Assembly: GCA_003246805.1 (NCBI GenBank)
Contig: QKDG01000186.1
Location: 1 to 7,207, forward strand
Source: Clostridia bacterium
GTDB taxonomy: Bacteria; Bacillota; Clostridia; Oscillospirales; Ruminococcaceae
DNA length: 7,207 bases
Direction: 5' to 3'
Shown: positions 6,249 to 7,207 of the stretch, piece by piece
Position numbering within the stretch: the stretch's first letter is position 1
Layout of the letters: each line of letters begins with the position of its first letter
The notes under the pieces: model-generated
What the model was told of the DNA's origin: nothing
Database searches by the model: none
What the model saw: only the letters and a program-made list of their open reading frames with translations
Program-made: the position numbers and the translations under genes

Positions 6249-6881
6249 ATGGGGAGAATGAGTATAGATACAAAGATTCCGGAACAGCTTATTCCCAAAG
6301 AGGTTGAATTTTCAGAGATGCAGCTTAGTGCTTTGTCTGAAATTCAGAATATCAGTATGGGTTCCGCCGCGACAGCTGTTTCAAATCTTTTGAATGCAAA
6401 GGTATGGATTACTACACCGAAAGTTAGTATTATTAAGTATAAGGAGCTTAAATATCCAAATTTAGAGCCATCTGTTTTTGTTGTAATCAATTATATACAA
6501 GGCGTACATGGTTCCAATATAATGATTTTGAAACAGACGGATGTTCAGCTAATGCTTAATCAATTGATGGGTATGCCACTTGTTGTTTCTGAGGATTTTG
6601 TATTTGACGAGCTGAATATGTCGGCTGTGTGTGAGATAATGAATCAGATGATGGGCTCGGCGGCAACTGCTCTTGCAGAGTTTTTGAATGTACCTATTGA
6701 TATTTCAACCCCTTTTGCAACATTGAACGAGCAAGAAAAGGATGAAAAAATCAATGAAGTTCATCCTGAGGATTATGTTGTTGCCATTCACTTCAACTTA
6801 TCGGTTGATGGGGTAATAAACAGTGAGTTTGTATCAATTGTTGAAATAGATTTGGCAAAAACACTTGCGATAAAATGCTGA
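6249..6881 (+). CDS. fliY: FliY, N-terminal CheC-like CheY-P phosphatase part (frame ends early)
   Basis: FliY of Firmicutes combines a CheC-like phosphatase, which dephosphorylates CheY-P at the switch, with a FliN-like C-ring domain. This 210-residue frame covers the CheC-like half. Both active sites of the CheC pattern S/D-x3-E-x2-N-x22-P are intact: Ser27, Glu31, Asn34 and Pro57 (SALSEIQNISMGSAAT), and Ser125, Glu129, Asn132 and Pro155 (SAVCEIMNQMMGSAAT). The last helix (VEIDLAKTLAIKC) is cut by TGA at 6879-6881, where family members run on into a linker; that continuation is found in the -1 frame from 6875. The usual N-terminal CheY-binding peptide (LSQ.EIDALL) is missing. The start is ATG 6249 or, as likely, ATG 6258: GAGGT at 6242-6246 is 2 or 11 nt away. 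Residue numbers here count from 6249. Confidence 0.85.
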   Translation: MGRMSIDTKIPEQLIPKEVEFSEMQLSALSEIQNISMGSAATAVSNLLNAKVWITTPKVSIIKYKELKYPNLEPSVFVVINYIQGVHGSNIMILKQTDVQLMLNQLMGMPLVVSEDFVFDELNMSAVCEIMNQMMGSAATALAEFLNVPIDISTPFATLNEQEKDEKINEVHPEDYVVAIHFNLSVDGVINSEFVSIVEIDLAKTLAIKC

Positions 6882-7207
6882 TAGGCTTTGAAACTGAAAT
6901 TGTCAGTGACAAGATAGCACCAGAGAAAAATGAGCCGGTAGCACAACAGAAAGAACCTGACCCAGCTTACAACACACCACCAGCTGAAAGCTATCAGCAC
7001 CAGCAGCCGTCGTATGACAGGCCGCCAGAGCAGCAACAGTATCAGCAACCGATGTATCAGCAACAAATATACCAGCAGCCACAATATCAGCAACAAATGT
7101 ACCAACAGCCACAATACCAGCAGCCGATGTATCAGCAACCGATGTATCAGCAGCCATCAAAGCTACCTGACCCTATAAATGTTCAAAACATAAAGTTGCA
7201 TCAGTTT
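6875..7207 (+). CDS. fliY: FliY, linker and start of FliN-like domain in the -1 frame (3' end outside window)
   Basis: This frame is open from ATG 6875 to the window end and continues FliY after the premature stop. It reads MLIGFETEIVSDKIAPEK, then an acidic, Pro/Gln-rich stretch, then eight degenerate YQQ(P/Q)x units (7040-7159). It ends with LPDPINVQNIKLHQF, which resembles the usual entry into the FliN-like SPOA domain of FliY. The ATG overlaps the upstream TGA (ATGCTGA), but no ribosome site precedes it. It could be reached by translational coupling, by -1 slippage on the AAA codon at 6873-6875, or by no route other than a missing A at 6872-6875 in the sequence. Adding one A gives AKTLAIKMLIGFETE, a natural end of the CheC-like helix. 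As a separate gene it would be named fliN. I favour one fliY gene with a single-base indel. Confidence 0.75.
   Translation, partial: MLIGFETEIVSDKIAPEKNEPVAQQKEPDPAYNTPPAESYQHQQPSYDRPPEQQQYQQPMYQQQIYQQPQYQQQMYQQPQYQQPMYQQPMYQQPSKLPDPINVQNIKLHQF
7040..7159 (+). repeat. Eight degenerate 15-bp tandem units coding YQQ(P/Q)x
   Basis: In the frame of the fliY 3' part the units read YQQPM, YQQQI, YQQPQ, YQQQM, YQQPQ, YQQPM, YQQPM and YQQPS. Codons for Tyr, Gln and Pro vary between units (tat/tac, cag/caa, ccg/cca), which shows selection for the peptide rather than a very recent DNA duplication. Only the two YQQPM units near the end are nearly identical. It forms a flexible linker between the CheC-like and FliN-like domains. 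Confidence 0.85.

Noticed and set aside
6869..6875. Canonical -1 slippery heptamer at the fliY frame change
   Set aside because: GATAAAA does not fit X-XXY-YYZ, since the Ile AUA codon would re-pair poorly with GAU. Only single-codon slippage on AAA is possible, and the run has just four A residues.
7040..7159. CRISPR array or mobile-element repeat
   Set aside because: The 15-bp units lie in frame within a coding region, have no spacers, and vary mostly at synonymous positions.
6788..7160. Two overlapping - strand open frames (6788-7138 and 6903-7160)
   Set aside because: They are the antisense of the Gln/Pro-rich fliY repeat, giving low-complexity Leu/Trp- and Ala/Val-rich proteins without family resemblance.

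Overview
The window is an AT-rich stretch of a bacterial late flagellar operon, all genes on the + strand and tightly packed. Gene order is fliK (3' part), flgD, a TIGR02530-type flagellar operon gene, flgE, flbD, motA, motB, fliM and fliY (3' end outside the window). This order, the short FlgD, the FlbD/SwrD gene, the FliY-type switch protein with a CheC-like domain, the strong AGGAGG-like ribosome sites and the use of TTG as a start all point to a motile Gram-positive anaerobe of the Clostridia. A Lachnospiraceae-like gut organism is my best guess, but the sequence does not prove it.

Layout: positions 1-1571 hold the hook-assembly genes: hook-length ruler fliK, hook cap flgD, and a small conserved protein of unknown role. 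Positions 1572-1672 form a 101-bp spacer with a possible sigma-28-type promoter and a small hairpin. Positions 1673-3220 encode the hook subunit FlgE, whose variable middle part looks internally duplicated. A perfect 14-bp hairpin separates flgE from flbD. Positions 3286-5192 hold the motor-power genes flbD, motA and motB, with a possible sigma-A promoter in front of motB. Positions 5245-7207 hold the C-ring switch genes fliM and fliY. There is no room for fliL between motB and fliM, where it often lies in related operons.

How they work together: FlgD caps the growing hook while FlgE subunits are added. FliK measures hook length and switches export to filament proteins. MotA and MotB form the ion-driven stator, which FlbD/SwrD is thought to strengthen. 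FliM and FliY form part of the rotor switch, where FliM binds CheY-P and FliY removes the phosphate.

The oddest feature is in fliY. The CheC-like half ends at a TGA at 6879-6881, while the rest of the protein (a Q/P-rich repeat linker and the start of the FliN-like domain) continues in the -1 frame, with an ATG at 6875 overlapping the stop. One extra A in the run 6872-6875 would join the two halves. This may be a sequencing error, a real frameshift, ribosomal slippage, or a true split into two coupled genes. I see no unknown defence, mobile or biosynthetic system; apart from the points listed as findings this is an ordinary flagellar locus.
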